The notes under the pieces were generated by a model. The model saw nothing but the letters and a program-made list of their open reading frames with translations. It ran no database searches and was not told where the DNA came from. A DNA stretch of 60,286 bases from Pelotomaculum sp. PtaU1.Bin035 (GTDB lineage Bacteria; Bacillota; Desulfotomaculia; Desulfotomaculales; Pelotomaculaceae): NCBI GenBank assembly GCA_002067965.1, contig MVRN01000128.1, positions 1 to 60,286 on the forward strand. Reading direction: 5' to 3'. Positions within the stretch are counted from its first letter, which is position 1, and every line of letters starts with the position of its first letter. Positions 8,262 through 17,438 of this stretch are shown piece by piece. The position numbers were made by a program, and so were the translations under genes.

Positions 8262-9863
8262 TTACATTGCAGAATAAAGGTAATAGTCAAGGTTATTAAA
8301 TAATTCCCAAACCCTTCTTGAAGTTATAATCGCAAATGCTATTGCCCCGATCAAAAGCCCGAATACAGCCCATGTATAATCCACCCACCTGCTAAGCACA
8401 AAACCGAGAAAAACATTTATTAGGAGAGCGTACAATGTGGAACGGTAAACTACCTCTGGCTGTGATAGGCTGAACAGGATCATGTTGTTCATTAACGCAA
8501 CTACAATTACAGTGTAGGCTATCACGGCATATATAAATACAAAACGGATCATTTTGTTGGCTATAATATTTGTTTCAAGAGTGCCGTTTTGATTCAAAAT
8601 TTTTATTGAAAAATAGATCATCACAGCGTTGGCCACTGAAAACAGGATAACGAAGATGATCCTTTTGATATACAAAATGATGTAATTCCTGTTCATTTGT
8701 CTTACATTTGCTGCCATGAAATTTTTCTGGTTTGCCTCTAGATTGGTCATGATTTCGTTTACAACAACTTCAACCACGCCCATAGGTAAAATAAAAGTGA
8801 TAATAGCCAAGTCAAGACCCAGTTCATATTCCCCCCGGAACCAAATCAGGTAGGGCATGTAAATATTATTGGTGGACCAGGCAATTACCCGGTCGGCAAA
8901 AAGGAAAGTAAAGTATAAAAAACCATACGCGAAATAAGGGATACTGGTATAGGCCACGATGGACAACCTGGGCATCGGCGGCGCTATACCTTTTTCCGCG
9001 CCTCGTTCCGCCCGCATAAAATAGTAATAGGCTATTGCGACACCGGCCAGTGAGACCAGTGCAAGAGAAATGATTTGTGATAAAATAATATTTACATTGG
9101 CTAATTTAAAAAAAATGAAAACAACAAGTATACCGCCTAATATTAAACCCGTAAAGGTTAGTTCCTTCTGCAACATATACATTATTGTGACTGACAGCCA
9201 AATTGCGCACAAAAATATAAAATATAGAATAACGATAATCACCATGCGCCACGGATAAACCAGGAAAATAGCATTTAACAAAAAAAATAAAGCGGAAGTA
9301 ATTAAACAGACGATAAAACCCGACTTTACAAAATAAAAAGATATCCTTCTGGCTAAATAGTAGTGGCCCTGTCCTAGATACATAAAACCCCGGCGCGCTA
9401 TGGCCTGAGTAAATCCTCCGACTGCCATGAAACTGAGAATAGTTCCAATAGCTATGCTCGTGGCGTTTTCCAACGACAAATATTCATATGACCACAGCGA
9501 AAACCTCAAGGTCAACATAGACGCGACAGATACCGCCATCGGCAGGGCAAATATTGTGCCTCGCAAGAAACTCCGTATAATCATGATGGAGTATTGCATA
9601 AAATCTATTTTTTTAACCGGTGCGGCCGGCATAAAAAGAATCTTTTCCTGTATAATATCCCAAATATCAGCTGAAAGCGCGAAAATATCATCGGTCCCAA
9701 ATGCTTCTGAAGCCATGCTGTCGTTCCAGCCCATTGATTCGAGGATAGCTGCGATTTCGTATTTATCCTCAGGCTGCATCCGGCGCTCGAGGATTTCATT
9801 AATTAATTTATTCAAGGCATTTTCTTTTTCACTCTGACTAATATTGTTATTAATCAGTTTCAT
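8262..9863 (-). CDS. PelG-like polysaccharide transporter (Wzx-type multipass protein)
   Basis: 533 residues. Residues 1 to about 85 are soluble and partly acidic; the rest is hydrophobic with roughly twelve membrane segments. Blocks such as RSFLRGTIFALPMA, FTQAIARRGFMYLGQG, YFIFLCAIWLSVTIMY and FTFLFADRVIAW resemble the PelG branch of the MOP/Wzx flippase superfamily. In Pel systems PelG works with the cytosolic glycosyltransferase PelF to extrude the polymer, and a PelF homologue is encoded three genes upstream here. The extra soluble N-terminal extension is unusual and could dock to the coiled-coil protein whose gene ends four bases before this start. Assignment to PelG rather than a generic Wzx rests on context plus weak motif similarity. 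Confidence 0.7.
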   Translation of the reverse strand: MKLINNNISQSEKENALNKLINEILERRMQPEDKYEIAAILESMGWNDSMASEAFGTDDIFALSADIWDIIQEKILFMPAAPVKKIDFMQYSIMIIRSFLRGTIFALPMAVSVASMLTLRFSLWSYEYLSLENATSIAIGTILSFMAVGGFTQAIARRGFMYLGQGHYYLARRISFYFVKSGFIVCLITSALFFLLNAIFLVYPWRMVIIVILYFIFLCAIWLSVTIMYMLQKELTFTGLILGGILVVFIFFKLANVNIILSQIISLALVSLAGVAIAYYYFMRAERGAEKGIAPPMPRLSIVAYTSIPYFAYGFLYFTFLFADRVIAWSTNNIYMPYLIWFRGEYELGLDLAIITFILPMGVVEVVVNEIMTNLEANQKNFMAANVRQMNRNYIILYIKRIIFVILFSVANAVMIYFSIKILNQNGTLETNIIANKMIRFVFIYAVIAYTVIVVALMNNMILFSLSQPEVVYRSTLYALLINVFLGFVLSRWVDYTWAVFGLLIGAIAFAIITSRRVWELFNNLDYYLYSAM

Positions 9864-9867
9864 TAGA

Positions 9868-11556
9868 TTATTCTTCCAGTCCTGGTATAACCATATGAAT
9901 AATCAATTCGGCCAGTTTACCTTCCTTTTCCGCCTTGTCTATTATTGCCGCTGTGATCAGCTCGTTTTTGCTAATAATGATTTGATCATTGTTGTCCAGC
10001 AGGTCTTCTCCCGCCAATTTTCCCACAACATATTTATGACGCACCGTTTTTATCTCTTTGTCTACCGCCGGACTGGATTTTGGCGCTGCTGCCTGTGGTC
10101 TGGCTTGATAATCGGACACCTTTATTTCGCCTTCAGGGTGTATGGAAGCATGGTCCTGACTAACAGGTGTATCATGTGAGTTGTCCGGCAGGGAGGGCTC
10201 AACCGTTGAAGCAGTTTCTGTTTCGTCAAAATAGGATCCGGATTCACTAAAAAAGGATTCGGATTCTAAAGTTTCTGTTGCTGAAGGTTGCGGTTTGTTA
10301 ACTGTCTCTTTTTCAGTTTTGTTAAAATATAATTCCCCGGTAGTGCTGGTGATATTTTCTTCCATATCGTCTTCCGCGTCTTTGTTTCCCCAGAAACCTT
10401 CCCGGTCTTCCCCAAGATCCATTTCAATGGATTGCGGTTCTGCCGGAATATCAGACGCCGGTGAAATACTAATGATATCGTCTGTTGCTGTTATTTCTGT
10501 TTCGTTAAAATTAGACTCTTCTGAAGCTTCTATATTATCTTCCTCATCGTCGTTATCCCAAAAACCCGACTGGCCTTCCCCAAGATCCATTTCCATAGAT
10601 TGCGGGTCTGGCGGAATGTCACCCATAGATACAGAGTCAACCGCTTCATCCGAAAGGCCAAAATCTGCTAAATATTTTGTACGTTTGCCTGTATTAATTG
10701 CTTTCGGAGCTATTGCTCCGTCAGCGGTCATCTGCTCTTTAATAATTGACTTCAAGTTATCCAATCGCTCCGTGGAATCTTTCCCCGGAGCGCTGGATTT
10801 GTCTGATTGCCTGCTAATCTTCTGCCAATCCGCGGAAACAACGAGAGAGTCTTTTTTTACAGCAATAACACAATCAGCGGTGATAGGCTTGTCGGCGGGT
10901 AGTTGATTTCCTTTGAGGTAAAAACCCTCTATTCCATTTGTTGCCTCGTTTATTATAAGACTCTTGACACGGCCGATCAGCACGCCGTTGGGGAGAACCA
11001 CTGTTTTACCAATGATATCACTGGTTTCGCTGATTAAGCCGTTTCCCAGCGTGGATATAGTAATTTCAGATTTGCTGGCGGAAGGTAGTATCGTACCAAC
11101 TACCTTTCTGATAACTGGGTCGCTTTCAGTATCCCCAGCATCTTCATTTTCAATAATCAACTCTTGAACTTCTTGCAGCATTGAACTCATTTGGGATTTT
11201 AGCTTGACTATTTCATAATCAATGTCTGTTAAATAATTGTTGTGGATTTTCAGCTTTTGTTTTCTGTCCTCCTGAATTTTGGCGACATCTTTTTGGGCGG
11301 CGGCGTCAATTAAATTAGAGTATTCGTTTGTTTTTGTCAAGGCTAGCTCCAGTAATTCTTTGTTCTTGGCATATCTCTCCTGTTCCTCTTGCAACACATT
11401 TAATTCTTGAACAAGAGAGTTTATTTCAATTTTGCAGGTCTCAATATTCTCCTTAATTAAATTAATTTCATTTTCCTGGAATTTATTAGCTTTTTCCAGG
11501 TACTTGTCTACTTGTTTTTTATTGAACCCCATCAGTTTACGATTGATTATTTTCAT
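9868..11556 (-). CDS. DivIVA-like coiled-coil protein with PRC-barrel-like domain and acidic repeat linker
   Basis: 562 residues. The N-terminus (KLMGFNKKQVDKYLEKANKF) resembles the membrane-binding start of DivIVA/GpsB proteins, and residues about 22-135 form a long coiled coil. Residues about 178-245 (IIGKTVVLPNGVLIGRVKSL onward) read as a PRC-barrel. A disordered acidic linker follows, holding two copies of a unit containing PQS(M/I)EMDLGE and GFW at about 310-415. A conserved-looking tail (YVVGKLAGEDLLDNNDQIII) covers about 508-562. The start overlaps the previous gene by 20 bases and the end is four bases from the PelG-like gene, so translation is probably coupled. A membrane scaffold positioning the polymer exporter is inference; I know of no named homologue. 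Confidence 0.8.
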   Translation of the reverse strand: MKIINRKLMGFNKKQVDKYLEKANKFQENEINLIKENIETCKIEINSLVQELNVLQEEQERYAKNKELLELALTKTNEYSNLIDAAAQKDVAKIQEDRKQKLKIHNNYLTDIDYEIVKLKSQMSSMLQEVQELIIENEDAGDTESDPVIRKVVGTILPSASKSEITISTLGNGLISETSDIIGKTVVLPNGVLIGRVKSLIINEATNGIEGFYLKGNQLPADKPITADCVIAVKKDSLVVSADWQKISRQSDKSSAPGKDSTERLDNLKSIIKEQMTADGAIAPKAINTGKRTKYLADFGLSDEAVDSVSMGDIPPDPQSMEMDLGEGQSGFWDNDDEEDNIEASEESNFNETEITATDDIISISPASDIPAEPQSIEMDLGEDREGFWGNKDAEDDMEENITSTTGELYFNKTEKETVNKPQPSATETLESESFFSESGSYFDETETASTVEPSLPDNSHDTPVSQDHASIHPEGEIKVSDYQARPQAAAPKSSPAVDKEIKTVRHKYVVGKLAGEDLLDNNDQIIISKNELITAAIIDKAEKEGKLAELIIHMVIPGLEE

Positions 11557-11986
11557 TTGGCAAAACCCCTTCGGCTGATTCTAACAATAGCCGGTACCGG
11601 CTGGTTACCGAATTGATTTCCTCTTTAACTTTCTTTATATTCGTCTTTAATTTTGTTAATTCATCTTTCTTGAAAAGTACTTTGTCGGTCGCAGTTTTTT
11701 CCGCTCGTCTGGAATCCAGCATTGCCATAAAAACTTTTTCAACGGCATCAAGATGTTTTTTTAATAATATCCGTGAAATTTCATTCTCAATTTTTTTGTA
11801 GGATTCAATGTTATTTTTAACCTTTTCAATGTTGACTTTCAATAGCTGAAGCTGGTGAACTTCGTCAGCAAGCTGCTTTCTCAATTCCATCAAGCTGTCT
11901 TTATAGCGCTTGTCCATGCTTTTTAACTGTTTGTCAACATCTGCCGGGTTATAGCCCCAAAAAGAACGTTTAAACTTAACATTCAT
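11537..11986 (-). CDS. Small DivIVA-like coiled-coil protein
   Basis: 149 residues. The N-terminus KFKRSFWGYNPADVDKQL matches the pattern of the DivIVA domain (FTKSFRGYDEDEVNEFL in Bacillus), where an exposed aromatic and basic pair inserts into curved membrane. The rest is almost entirely coiled coil, with many Lys, Glu and Leu, ending at about residue 140. ATG 11986 has GGGGGA nine bases upstream. It lies 25 bases after the PelF-like gene and overlaps the larger DivIVA-like gene, so the two probably work as a pair. Placing polymer synthesis at poles or septa is inference from the domain family. Confidence 0.8.
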   Translation of the reverse strand: MNVKFKRSFWGYNPADVDKQLKSMDKRYKDSLMELRKQLADEVHQLQLLKVNIEKVKNNIESYKKIENEISRILLKKHLDAVEKVFMAMLDSRRAEKTATDKVLFKKDELTKLKTNIKKVKEEINSVTSRYRLLLESAEGVLPNENNQS

Positions 11987-12011
11987 TTTGCTTGTCCCCC
12001 ACCCTGTTAGA

Positions 12012-13754
12012 TCACGCTATCCTGTTATTTTCCAAATACTCAACCATGGCTTCAACTTTTTCTAATTCGTTAAAAGCCATGTCAAAATTTCCAAGATTAT
12101 TGTAAGCCCTGGCAATTTCCGTTAACAGCACCGGAACCGCCGTAGAATCAACCGCGGCGTCGATCGCTAAGCGGAATTGTGAAATGGCTTCGCGCCAGTG
12201 ACCAATCTCGGCAAGGGCGTAGCCTTTTTCTGAAAGTAATTTTTGCCGTTTCAAGTTAAGCGGTATAACTTTGGGTTCAGCAACTCCAAATGCCAGTTTT
12301 TGATAGCTGTTCAGATAAAGTTCCAATGCCCGCTCAATTGTGAAATAGTTCAGTGCCCTTTCTCTTGCTTCTTTACCAAGGGCTTCACGCATCTCGGGAT
12401 CTTCCAGCAACGTAATCAAAGCTTGCGCAAATTGTTCCGGACTGCGCGGCCTTACAATTATGCCGCAACCTCCGACGGCTTCCTTAACTCCACCGACGTC
12501 TGTGGCCACAACTGGTTTTTCAGTCATCATCGCCTCGATCACTGAATAAGGAAACGCTTCGGTAATACTTGACAGGGCAACAACATCTCCGGTGCGGTAG
12601 GCGGCAGGGGCATCATCGGTGTGCCCGGCGAAAATAAATGTTTCTTCCAGGGCAAGCTCTTTTCTTAAAGCGAGGCACTCTTCATAATACTCCGGAACAG
12701 ATACAGAACCGTATACAATAAACCTGACATCGGGTATTCTATCCTTGACTATAACCGCCGCTCTGATCAGGGTAATCAAATCCTTGACAGGATCTATCCT
12801 GGCTACGGCAACCACCGTCGGGTGCGGGTTCTTCTGAATATTCTGCCGCATCGAAAACAGTTCCTGATCCACACCATTAAAAATGACATCTATTTTCCCT
12901 GGGTGAACTCCGAACATTTTTTCCCATCTGGTATTATACACGCATACTGGAGAAACTTGATCGGCCAGGGCGTAGTTCAAACTGCTTACAGAATGGATCA
13001 TCCTGATCAGGAAGGTATTCAGGTAAGAGGAATACCCCCTGCGTGACAGCGACAGATACTGTTCCCTTAAATAAACTCCATGCTCAGTCAAAAGAAACGG
13101 AGTCCTGTTTTCTAATTTTGCCAGGACGCTTGGTATGCCGCAAAACGCGGCCGCCGCCGAGTGAGTTACATCTACTCTTGGAAGTGGTGTATTTAAGATA
13201 ATTAAAAAACGGTATATCCATCCCAGACTCTGAATTAGGTCGAAAACACTTGGCTGCGCCAGTTTGTTCCTGCCGTCATTCGTATAATTCAGTATAATAC
13301 CTTTAAAAACTTCCCAGGCAGCTTCCGACTTAAAACTGTTTTTATAGTCGTACTCCTGAAAATACTTATACATTTCGCTCAGGACGCCGCCAAGCTTGAG
13401 AGGGTTTTTTTTAAAATTAATTATTTCTTCTATTAAGTTCTGAAACAGTGGTATAAAATGACTTTCAACAATCTTTTTATCTGTGTATCTTTTTGCGGTG
13501 TATACTTTGGAAAAAGGTGTTGTCAGGTGTTCGCTCGGTTCCTCGGTACCCCAGAGCGGCACCTTGATCATGCCGGCGTTGCTTGGCAAGATGAATTTTT
13601 GAGTTACAAAGGGATTCATGATAATACTGTAGATTGTGAAGTCAACTTCAGTTAGCTTTTCTACAAGAAAATTGCACCAAGTGCTTACCCCGCCCTGGTG
13701 AAAAGGGTAGGTTCCTTCAGTGGTAAGCATAACTTTGATTCGATCATTTCGCAT
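12012..13754 (-). CDS. pelF: PelF-like GT4 glycosyltransferase with C-terminal TPR-like tail
   Basis: About 580 residues from ATG 13754. The frame stays open to 13913, but those 53 extra codons are AT-rich, hydrophobic and precede the family's normal start, VMLTTEGTYPFHQGGVSTW, which is characteristic of PelF. The second Rossmann half carries VAVARIDPVKDL, the donor-site region SSITEAFPYSVIEAM and VGGVKEAVGG. PelF is the cytosolic transferase that polymerises UDP-GlcNAc/GalNAc in Pel systems. The last ~60 residues (ALAEIGHWREAISQFRLAID and onward) form one to two TPR-like hairpins, not typical of PelF as I know it, and could bind the neighbouring coiled-coil proteins. It is the first gene of the minus-strand operon. 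Confidence 0.88.
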   Translation of the reverse strand: MRNDRIKVMLTTEGTYPFHQGGVSTWCNFLVEKLTEVDFTIYSIIMNPFVTQKFILPSNAGMIKVPLWGTEEPSEHLTTPFSKVYTAKRYTDKKIVESHFIPLFQNLIEEIINFKKNPLKLGGVLSEMYKYFQEYDYKNSFKSEAAWEVFKGIILNYTNDGRNKLAQPSVFDLIQSLGWIYRFLIILNTPLPRVDVTHSAAAAFCGIPSVLAKLENRTPFLLTEHGVYLREQYLSLSRRGYSSYLNTFLIRMIHSVSSLNYALADQVSPVCVYNTRWEKMFGVHPGKIDVIFNGVDQELFSMRQNIQKNPHPTVVAVARIDPVKDLITLIRAAVIVKDRIPDVRFIVYGSVSVPEYYEECLALRKELALEETFIFAGHTDDAPAAYRTGDVVALSSITEAFPYSVIEAMMTEKPVVATDVGGVKEAVGGCGIIVRPRSPEQFAQALITLLEDPEMREALGKEARERALNYFTIERALELYLNSYQKLAFGVAEPKVIPLNLKRQKLLSEKGYALAEIGHWREAISQFRLAIDAAVDSTAVPVLLTEIARAYNNLGNFDMAFNELEKVEAMVEYLENNRIA

Positions 13755-14104
13755 GGTATCACCATCTTGCGTAAAAGCTTTAGTACTGTTACAAAGGCTG
13801 CAAAGGGGTGTAAAGTTATAAAGTTTCACCAGAATTAGAGTAATAAAAAATAATGCATAATATTTGACCAAATAATAGTTATATTGGCAATAAATAGTTC
13901 CCCTTGAATACAATTCACCAAATAATCTTAATTATAGCAGAAATCAATAATAATGAGAAATAAAACTTTTGTGTCAACCTGTTTTTTTCTGGCATGATAT
14001 TCGTTAAACAATAAAAAAAGCCGCCTGGAACATAAAAATCTTGTATGTTATAATTTAGCTGCGCAGCACCCTGTTGCCGCTAATTTTTGAATAATGGGGG
14101 TTTT
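13755..14104. promoter_or_regulatory. Divergent intergenic region between pelF-like gene and epimerase gene
   Basis: This 350-base AT-rich gap separates two divergent transcripts. On the minus strand an extended -10 element (TGC then TATAAT, bases 13939-13931) would start a leader of about 175 bases before the pelF-like ATG. A TTGACA also lies on that strand at 13977-13972, too far from it (35 bases) to be its partner. On the plus strand TGT-TATAAT (14046-14054) would serve the epimerase gene about 50 bases on. The long leader leaves room for post-transcriptional control, but I recognise no known riboswitch in it. Confidence 0.45.
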
Positions 14105-15049
14105 ATGATGAGCACTTTTCTGGTCACCGGCGGTGGCGGTTTTATCGGTTCCAACCTGGCCATCACCATGGTCGAACTCGGTCACAAGGTTAGGGTGCTG
14201 GACAATTTTTCAACCGGCAGCCTTGATAATTTGCAGCCGGTGTTAAAGGAACTAGATGTGCGGCGCGGCGACCTGCGCAGCATGGATGATGTGCGGCGGG
14301 CCATGTCAGGCGTGGAGGCGGTTTTTCACCAGGGGGCCTTACCGTCAGTGCCCAGGTCGGTTGCTGACCCGCTGACTGTGAATGAAGTAAATATTACCGG
14401 GACCCTGAATGTTTTTTTGGCATCCCTGAGCGCCGGAGTCAGAAGGGTGATATATGCTTCCTCGTCTTCGGTTTACGGCAACAGTGATATTCTGCCTAAG
14501 GTTGAGAATATGAGCACCTGTCCGGAGTCACCCTATGCGGCAACCAAACTGGCCGGGGAGGTTTATGGGAAAATATTTAATAAATTATACGGCTTGGAAA
14601 CTGTGGGGCTAAGGTATTTTAACGTTTTCGGGCCGCGTCAGAATCCTGAATCCGAATACGCCGCGGTTATTCCCCGCTTTATCAACGCGTTATTAAAAGG
14701 AAATCCGCCGGAGATATATGGTGACGGAAAACAGTCCCGTGATTTTACCTATGTCAATGACGTTGTGCGGGCGAACCTTTCGGCCAGTCAGTCGATCGGG
14801 GCTGCCGGAGAAGTTTTTAATATAGCCGGTGGCAAAAGGATTAACTTAAATGATTTACTAAGTATATTAAAGAGTATTACAGGCTCACAGGTGGACGCGG
14901 TATATTCGGAAAGCCGGCCGGGTGATGTCAAGCACTCCATGGCCTCTATCGATAAAGCCTCCGGTTTGCTTGGCTACTTTCCCAAAACAGGCATCGAAGA
15001 AGGATTGCGGTTGACAGTAGAATGGTTTGCGCGGAGGAACAACGGTTAA
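14105..15049 (+). CDS. NAD-dependent nucleotide-sugar epimerase/dehydratase (extended SDR)
   Basis: 314 residues from ATG 14105, with ATG 14108 an equal option; GGGGG lies just upstream. The Rossmann motif TGGGGFIGSNL, the active-site serines in YASSSSVYG and the YAATK tetrad (Tyr-X3-Lys) define the extended short-chain dehydrogenase family, UDP-glucose 4-epimerase branch. GLRYFNVFGPRQ, IPRFINALL and YGDGKQSRDFTYV are further family blocks. It probably interconverts UDP-hexoses or UDP-HexNAc and may feed the divergent polysaccharide operon, though substrate cannot be inferred. Its base composition is higher in G+C than that operon, suggesting an older resident gene. mutS2 follows 31 bases downstream. 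Confidence 0.9.
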   Translation: MMSTFLVTGGGGFIGSNLAITMVELGHKVRVLDNFSTGSLDNLQPVLKELDVRRGDLRSMDDVRRAMSGVEAVFHQGALPSVPRSVADPLTVNEVNITGTLNVFLASLSAGVRRVIYASSSSVYGNSDILPKVENMSTCPESPYAATKLAGEVYGKIFNKLYGLETVGLRYFNVFGPRQNPESEYAAVIPRFINALLKGNPPEIYGDGKQSRDFTYVNDVVRANLSASQSIGAAGEVFNIAGGKRINLNDLLSILKSITGSQVDAVYSESRPGDVKHSMASIDKASGLLGYFPKTGIEEGLRLTVEWFARRNNG

Positions 15050-15080
15050 GGACCTTTTAAATAATCAGGAAGGCAGGGTT

Positions 15081-17438
15081 ATGGATAATAAGACACTATT
15101 AAGGCTTGAATACAATAAGGTTAAGGAACAACTGGCTGTATTTGCAGGATCGCCTCTCGGGAAAGAGCGGGTGAAGGAATTGGCGCCGGTAGACGACTTG
15201 GGTACTATTCTCAGGTGGCAGGCCGAGACCAGCGAGGGGCGCGAACTGCTCAGGCTGGACCCGACCGCTGAAATTGGCGGGTGGCATGATATCCGGCAAC
15301 AGCTCCAAAGAGCGGGCCGCGGGGCGTTGCTTGAACCGGAGGAACTTACAGCCGTGGCGGACACCCTCAGAGCCTGCCGGGTTATAAAAAAGTTTTTGAC
15401 GGAAAAGAGGGATCGCTATCCACTGCTTAGTGAACTTGGGGTATCCTTGGCCTCGTTGCCTGATCTGGAGAACAAAATCAAGCAGGCCGTCCTGCCTGGT
15501 GGTGAAATTGCCGACGGCGCATCCTCCGTATTGGCACAAATACGCCGCAAACTATTAAATGCCCAGGCACAGATCAAGGAGCATCTGGAGCATGTCATCC
15601 GCTCTCCGGATTACCAGAAATATTTGCAAGACCCAATAGTCACGGTCAGGGAAGGGCGGTACGTGGTGCCGGTAAAAATTGAATACCGCGGCCAGGTGCC
15701 GGGGATTGTCCACGACCAGTCCGCCAGTGGCGCCACCCTTTTTATTGAGCCAATGGCGGTGGTTGATAAGAATAATGAGTTAAGGCGCCTCATGGTGGCG
15801 GAGAGACAGGAGGTTATGAAAATCCTTGCTGATCTTTCTGAGAGGGTGGCACGTAACGCCGAAGATTTAAGTATTTCGATGGAAGCTCTTGGGGAACTTG
15901 ATTTTATTATGGCTAAAGCCGGGTACAGCCAGAAATTGAACGCTTGGGCTCCTGTGTTTGAAGGCGAAGCGAGCATGAATATCCGGCAAGGGAGACACCC
16001 GCTGCTGAAAGGGGAAGTAGTGCCTGTAGATCTGCGGCTTGGCGAAGATTTTGATACTCTGGTAATTACCGGCCCGAACACCGGCGGTAAAACTGTTGCT
16101 TTAAAAACTGCCGGCATCCTGGTATTAATGGCCCAGTCCGGATTGCACCTGCCGGCTGAGGACGGTTCAAAACTAGGGATATTTCAACAAGTTTTTACTG
16201 ATATCGGTGATGAACAAAGTATTGAGCAGTCTCTGAGCACCTTTTCCTCCCATATAATTAATATCGTTGAAATTGTTTGTAAAGCCGGCCGGGACAGCCT
16301 GGTGCTGCTGGATGAGTTGGGGGCCGGAACAGACCCTACCGAAGGGGCGGCCCTGGCCCAGTCGATTTTAGAAAAACTGCACTCATCGGGTGTGAAAACC
16401 GTAGCCACTACCCATTACAGCGAGTTAAAGAACTTTGCCTATACGCGTGACCGGGTGGAAAATGCCAGTGTGGAGTTTGATACTATTACTTTAAGACCCA
16501 ACTACCGCCTATTAATAGGCAGGCCGGGCCGCAGCAACGCCTTTGAAATTGCAACAAGGCTGGGTTTGCCGGGAGATCTGGTTGAGCGGGCCAGGGGTTT
16601 TCTGACATCAGAGCAGGTGCAAATAGATGATTTGATGCGCAATTTGGAAAAGGCACAGCGGGAAGTAGAGGCCGAGCGTGAGGAAGCGGTTCAATTGACG
16701 GAAAAAGCAAGGCATCTCAAAGATAAATATGAAAAATTGGAGTTTGACATTGCTCAAAAACGGGAGTCCATCCTGGCAAAAGCCGGGGAAGAGGCAAGGG
16801 TTCTGGTTAAAGCAGCAAGGTTGGAAGCGGATTCTGCAGTTAAGGAATTACGGGTAAAGCTGGCCCGGGAAGCGGCACATGTCAGGGAGAGCGCTATTCA
16901 GGAAGCAAGGGAAAAGTTGGCGAAACTACAGAAAAAGGTAAATGAAGCCGTCCCGGAAAAGGTTGCCGCCGGACAAGCGCCTGGCAATCTGCAAAGCGGA
17001 GAAGAAGTCTACCTGCCCAAATTTAACCAAAAAGGTTTTGTCTTGACCCCTCCTGATACCGATGGCGAAGTACATGTGCAGGTCGGTGTAATTAAGATTT
17101 CAGTCCCATTAAAAGAATTGCGCCGGGTCGAGAGGTCCAGGCCGGCCGGCGGACAAAGTGAAGCGGCGGGGTTAGCGCTGAATAAAGCGCGGGAAGTATC
17201 ATTTGAGCTGGATCTAAGAGGCCTTTACGCTGATGATGCCTTGCTTGAGGTCGAAAAGTACCTGGACGACGCATATTTGGCCGGCCTTCCAAAAGTCCGC
17301 CTGATTCACGGCAAAGGTACGGGCTCGCTGCGGATGGCGATCCATAGGTATCTTAACGGGCACCGCCGGGTTAAATCCTTCCGCCTGGGTGAACAGGGTG
17401 AGGGAGGTTTCGGGGTTACAGTAGTGGATCTGGCTTAG
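15081..17438 (+). CDS. mutS2: MutS2 family ATPase/endonuclease (RqcU)
   Basis: 785 residues from ATG 15081, which has AGGCAGGGTT just upstream and fits the family length; the open frame extends 18 codons further 5' into the epimerase gene. The lever/clamp region covers residues 1-300, the Walker A motif GPNTGGKT lies near 335, and the ATPase blocks LDELGAGTDP and TTHYSELK follow. A long coiled coil spans about 510-640, then a KOW-like segment and the C-terminal Smr domain ending in RLIHGKGTGSLR. In Bacillus MutS2 acts on collided ribosomes in quality control and has been linked to suppression of recombination. The domain set is complete with no sign of damage. Confidence 0.96.
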   Translation: MDNKTLLRLEYNKVKEQLAVFAGSPLGKERVKELAPVDDLGTILRWQAETSEGRELLRLDPTAEIGGWHDIRQQLQRAGRGALLEPEELTAVADTLRACRVIKKFLTEKRDRYPLLSELGVSLASLPDLENKIKQAVLPGGEIADGASSVLAQIRRKLLNAQAQIKEHLEHVIRSPDYQKYLQDPIVTVREGRYVVPVKIEYRGQVPGIVHDQSASGATLFIEPMAVVDKNNELRRLMVAERQEVMKILADLSERVARNAEDLSISMEALGELDFIMAKAGYSQKLNAWAPVFEGEASMNIRQGRHPLLKGEVVPVDLRLGEDFDTLVITGPNTGGKTVALKTAGILVLMAQSGLHLPAEDGSKLGIFQQVFTDIGDEQSIEQSLSTFSSHIINIVEIVCKAGRDSLVLLDELGAGTDPTEGAALAQSILEKLHSSGVKTVATTHYSELKNFAYTRDRVENASVEFDTITLRPNYRLLIGRPGRSNAFEIATRLGLPGDLVERARGFLTSEQVQIDDLMRNLEKAQREVEAEREEAVQLTEKARHLKDKYEKLEFDIAQKRESILAKAGEEARVLVKAARLEADSAVKELRVKLAREAAHVRESAIQEAREKLAKLQKKVNEAVPEKVAAGQAPGNLQSGEEVYLPKFNQKGFVLTPPDTDGEVHVQVGVIKISVPLKELRRVERSRPAGGQSEAAGLALNKAREVSFELDLRGLYADDALLEVEKYLDDAYLAGLPKVRLIHGKGTGSLRMAIHRYLNGHRRVKSFRLGEQGEGGFGVTVVDLA

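Noticed and set aside
13755-13913. 53-residue N-terminal extension of the PelF-like protein
   Set aside because: AT-rich, without a ribosome site, and upstream of the family's normal start; it also contains the likely leader of the transcript.
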